A DNA stretch of 52,169 bases from an uncultured Candidatus Saccharibacteria bacterium (lineage in GTDB: Bacteria; Patescibacteriota; Saccharimonadia; Saccharimonadales; Saccharimonadaceae): the NCBI GenBank assembly GCA_947306745.1, contig CAMZHH010000003.1, positions 1 through 52,169 of the forward strand, written 5' to 3'. The notes under the pieces were generated by a model that was not told where the DNA came from, made no database searches, and was given only the letters and a program-made list of their open reading frames with translations. The first letter of the stretch is position 1. Every line of letters begins with the position of its first letter. The position numbers were made by a program, and so were the translations under genes. Shown one piece after another: positions 50,249 to 52,169 of this stretch.

Positions 50249-50270
50249 CTGGCACAGAATCATTCCAGCA

Positions 50271-50298
50271 CCACCCCCGATTGTGGGGGTGTTTTTTA
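50271..50298 (+). terminator. Rho-independent terminator
   Basis: The stem CACCCCC/GGGGGTG is followed by TTTTTTATT. It overlaps the stop codon of the convergent ASCH gene. Confidence 0.88.
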
Positions 50299-51168
50299 TT
50301 CTTCCGTTCTAGTCTCAGCTTCGCGCTCTTCTCTCTGCTCCGCCAATTCTTCTGGCTCTAGGCGATCAGCGCTAACCCGGTTCAGGACACTAAGCATTAA
50401 GACCGGACAAATTAAATTAGAGACAAAATAAAGTCCAGACATTATCATATACGGCATAATTACAGTCGTTACTTCAATAAGACTCATGCTGGCGCCCGTC
50501 TCCTCTGTGTTCATTACGGAAGATACAATAGACGGAATCACATAAGGCCCCATGATATGTAGGACTATAATACCTATCAGCCAGATTCGATGCTTCGGAG
50601 CCAACTCTTTACGGATACTATCGCGAACCAGGGCGTGCTGTTTTGTAATTTTCAGAAAGATAGTAGCAAGAATCATCTCTAAAACGACGACAATTAGAGT
50701 GTCGATAGTAAAAGGCAAAGATTTCATTATCGCATAACTTGTAATAAGCAAGACGACACCAACAATCGTTGCCGCTATGCTAGTAAAAGTCGCGATGCGT
50801 GCGATTTTCTTGGTTCTCTTTGAGCGATAATCTTCTAATAGCTCAAAATGAATTGCGACTACACCATCCTCCGCAATCTCATCATTTGAGTAGAATTTCG
50901 ACAGCAAGGCCAGATATTGCTCTTTAGTGAAGTCTGGTGAATAAAGACGCTCAATAGGATATGCGTTGGCTAGCTCCTCGAAGTCCTTATAGACACGCTT
51001 TTGCGTGACGCGCACGCGTAGTTCTTCCTTCTCTTCGGGGCGCTTCAGAATAGTGATAATATCACCCTTCTGGATCAAGCGACGTTTTTCGTCGTTAACG
51101 CGCGCCTCGACATTCTTCGTACCATTCTTTACCTGCTCAAAAATTTCTGGATCTAGGTGTATTTCCAT
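50296..51168 (-). CDS. ASCH domain fused to a four-helix membrane domain
   Basis: A 290-residue protein. Residues 1-110 resemble an ASCH domain: the helix QVKNGTKNVEARVNDEKRR, the strand GDIITILKR, a second strand ELRVRVTQKR, the helix FEELANAYP and the closing strand GVVAIHFELL. The ASCH fold is PUA-related and binds RNA or nucleotides. Four hydrophobic helices follow (about 130-150, 157-178, 200-222, 240-268), then a Glu/Arg-rich tail. A membrane-tethered ASCH domain is unusual. TATAAT (51176-51181) ends 7 nt before the ATG. Confidence 0.7.
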   Translation of the reverse strand: MEIHLDPEIFEQVKNGTKNVEARVNDEKRRLIQKGDIITILKRPEEKEELRVRVTQKRVYKDFEELANAYPIERLYSPDFTKEQYLALLSKFYSNDEIAEDGVVAIHFELLEDYRSKRTKKIARIATFTSIAATIVGVVLLITSYAIMKSLPFTIDTLIVVVLEMILATIFLKITKQHALVRDSIRKELAPKHRIWLIGIIVLHIMGPYVIPSIVSSVMNTEETGASMSLIEVTTVIMPYMIMSGLYFVSNLICPVLMLSVLNRVSADRLEPEELAEQREEREAETRTEE

Positions 51169-51175
51169 AAGTATT

Positions 51176-51181
51176 ATTATA
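51176..51181 (-). promoter_or_regulatory. -10 hexamer TATAAT of the ASCH-membrane gene
   Basis: It ends 7 nt before ATG 51168 and is divergent from the promoter at 51210. Confidence 0.5.
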
Positions 51182-51209
51182 AGCTATATTTCGACTAGAT
51201 AAAAACCTG

Positions 51210-51215
51210 TATAAT
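51210..51215 (+). promoter_or_regulatory. -10 hexamer TATAAT of the deoxyribosyltransferase-like gene
   Basis: It ends 6 nt before ATG 51222, predicting transcription from the start codon itself. Confidence 0.5.
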
Positions 51216-51221
51216 TTCAGT

Positions 51222-51632
51222 ATGAAGATATGTATTTGCTGTAGTTTAAGTTTTTCCGATGAAGTAAAGAAAGTAGCCGCCGAGCTAGAAGCTCTAGGAC
51301 ACGAAGTATTATTGCCAAATGGTATCCTACTGGACGTCATGAAAGATCCGAATTTTGATCCAGTAAAAGCTAAGACCTGCAATGGCTACAATGCGATTCG
51401 TGGGCATTTTAATAAGATTCTTGAAGCCGACGCAATATTGATCTGCAATTACACAAAGAAGCGAATCAAGAACTACATTGGCGCCAATACTTTTCTGGAG
51501 GCCGGTTTCGCCTATTATCACAAAAAGCCTATCTATGCCTTAAACCCGCTACCAAATCAGAAGTATATTCATGACGAAATTTATTCGTTCGACATTAAAG
51601 TTTTGAATGGGGATTTGGGCAAGATCATATAA
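51222..51632 (+). CDS. Nucleoside 2-deoxyribosyltransferase-like protein
   Basis: A 136-residue Rossmann-like protein with MKICICCSLSF, helix EVKKVAAELEALGHEVLLP, the ADAILICNYTKK strand, and GANTFLEAGFAYYHKKPIYAL. In this superfamily the acidic Glu of the ExGxA-type segment is catalytic. Members move deoxyribose between bases or act in nucleotide salvage, and many short versions are uncharacterised. A salvage role would suit an organism that scavenges nucleosides (inference). The stop codon lies inside the first of three hairpin repeats. Confidence 0.75.
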   Translation: MKICICCSLSFSDEVKKVAAELEALGHEVLLPNGILLDVMKDPNFDPVKAKTCNGYNAIRGHFNKILEADAILICNYTKKRIKNYIGANTFLEAGFAYYHKKPIYALNPLPNQKYIHDEIYSFDIKVLNGDLGKII

Positions 51633-51789
51633 TGCGAACGGAGCTAAGGCCCCGTTCGTTATACTTCCTAATCATTAATTAGGATATAATGCGAACGGCG
51701 CTAAGGCCCCGTTCGTTATATGAATAGATTATTATAACGGCTTATTATTTCATATAATGCTCACGGGGCTTTGCGCCCGTTCGTTATAT
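51627..51789. repeat. Three imperfect palindromic repeats downstream of the rRNA operon
   Basis: Copies of 37-38 bp are at 51627-51663, 51684-51721 and 51752-51789. Each starts ATATAATGC, ends CGTTCGTTATA and can fold on itself (ATATAA, CGAACGG with CCGTTCG, TTATAT). Copy 3 has changed bases in both arms. Spacers are 20 and 30 nt; the first holds another hairpin CCTAAT/ATTAGG (51667-51683). Confidence 0.85.
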
Positions 51790-51825
51790 GAAACGGGTAC
51801 GCTAGCGCGTACTCATTTTTTGTTA

Positions 51826-51851
51826 CACAAAAAATCCACCTATCGAGGTGG
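51826..51851 (-). terminator. rRNA operon terminator 2
   Basis: The stem CCACCT/AGGTGG is followed on the minus strand by ATTTTTTGTG. It lies about 60 nt after the 5S 3' end. Confidence 0.8.
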
Positions 51852-51870
51852 CTTTCATGCTTGTAAACAA

Positions 51871-51897
51871 GATGAAAGGCCACCCGTTTAGGTGGCC
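51871..51897 (-). terminator. rRNA operon terminator 1
   Basis: The 7-bp stem GGCCACC/GGTGGCC with a 6-nt loop is followed on the minus strand by TTTCATC. It begins 13 nt after the 5S 3' end. Confidence 0.7.
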
Positions 51898-51909
51898 GTT
51901 TCATATAAT

Positions 51910-52014
51910 TCGGCATCTTGCTAGTTTCCCGCAGAGCAGTATAATCGCCGCGACCAGGCTTGACTTCTGTGTTCGGGATGAGAACAGGTATTTCCCTGGC
52001 GCTATGGACACCGA
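51910..52014 (-). rRNA. rrf: 5S ribosomal RNA
   Basis: The minus strand carries the conserved 5S landmarks: CCATAGCG near the 5' end, TCATCCCGAACACAGAAGTC in loops B and C, and CTGCGGGAAACTAG near the 3' end. The ends were set by the 8-bp terminal helix TCGGTGTC/GATGCCGA. At 105 nt it is slightly shorter than the usual 115-120. It is the last gene of an rRNA operon entering from the right. Confidence 0.93.
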
Positions 52015-52122
52015 GAAAAGACACTAAGGGCGCGCCGCAAATCCAATGGCGCTGTTTTAGTATCTTATCTCGATGTAAGATGCTAGAAATTTTAATTGAC
52101 TTGGTGCTTTGAACACCAGTTA
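52015..52122 (-). other. 23S-5S internal spacer
   Basis: About 108 nt with no gene. It contains the hairpins ACTGGTG/CACCAAGT (about 52099-52120) and ATCTTA/TAAGAT (about 52061-52082), probably used in rRNA processing. Confidence 0.5.
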
Positions 52123-52169
52123 CTAGTTAAGTCTACTCTACTTATCGTCGTTATGCAAGCATAAAAACA
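52123..52169 (-). rRNA. rrl: 3' end of 23S ribosomal RNA (partial)
   Basis: The minus strand ends with GACTTAACTAG, which resembles the GACTTAACCA at the 3' end of many bacterial 23S rRNAs, and lies in the right place before the 5S. Only about 47 nt are in the window, so the boundary is approximate. Confidence 0.5.

Noticed and set aside
51627-51789. CRISPR array
   Set aside because: Only three imperfect repeats with unequal 20- and 30-nt AT-rich spacers, each a self-complementary hairpin, and no cas genes.
1-52169. Mobile elements, prophage or integrated plasmid
   Set aside because: No transposase, integrase, phage structural gene or flanking inverted or direct repeats were seen; the only long repeats are within genes or beside the rRNA operon.

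Overview
This window looks like part of a chromosome from a small-genome bacterium of the Patescibacteria/CPR group, most likely a Candidatus Saccharibacteria (TM7) relative. That assignment is an inference. It rests on the compact gene layout, a short alanyl-tRNA synthetase, a minimal set of information-processing and division genes, many small membrane or secreted proteins without obvious homologues, and the absence of biosynthetic pathways. TGA is used as an ordinary stop (for example 3295-3297, 14935-14937 and 48342-48344), which argues against the recoded SR1/Gracilibacteria lineages. I see no transposase, integrase, CRISPR array or tRNA gene. One 5S rRNA and probably the last bases of a 23S rRNA lie at the right edge on the minus strand.

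Layout. 1-3968: a soluble PAS histidine kinase, a response regulator with a long disordered tail and an internal 306-bp tandem duplication, and an rRNA pseudouridine synthase. 4013-10735: FtsA-like protein, GNAT acetyltransferase, alaS, a secreted two-repeat protein, mnmA and a membrane acyltransferase. 10871-16666: a seven-gene operon comprising a degenerate phosphoribosyltransferase-like protein, MoxR, DUF58, a small membrane protein, two von Willebrand A proteins and a TPR protein. 16667-24217: cysteine desulfurase, MFS-like transporter, a large anchored HExxH protein, and a four-gene operon with tatD and a KwaB/DUF4868-like gene. 24254-30167: CtpA protease, a coiled-coil/CHAP hydrolase, FtsX, FtsE, RF2 and a YjbR-like protein. 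30232-37925: an HD-domain protein, truB, an anchored thioredoxin-like protein, RNase J and nusA. 38328-51632: secreted and membrane proteins, two divergent P-type ATPases, DUF2130 and DUF4186 proteins, an ASCH-membrane fusion and a deoxyribosyltransferase-like protein.

Functional links visible here are FtsE-FtsX with a PcsB-like hydrolase and CtpA (septal wall cleavage), cysteine desulfurase with MnmA (tRNA 2-thiolation), and the MoxR-DUF58-VWA-TPR complex (probably envelope-associated).

The most striking signal is regulatory. Promoters fall into two groups. About twenty genes, mostly housekeeping, have a -10 hexamer (TATAAT/TAAAAT, often preceded by TGC) ending only 6-10 nt before the ATG, so their mRNAs should be leaderless. 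Seven other sites share an almost identical strong promoter: TTGACT or TTGACA, exactly 17 nt, then TATAAT or TACAAT with an extended GTGC. Six of them drive genes with 5' leaders and Shine-Dalgarno sites that encode secreted, membrane or unknown proteins. Two of those leaders can fold into mutually exclusive hairpins. The seventh promoter points antisense into the 3' end of the ftsA-like gene. This set is a candidate co-regulated group of surface and host-interaction genes.
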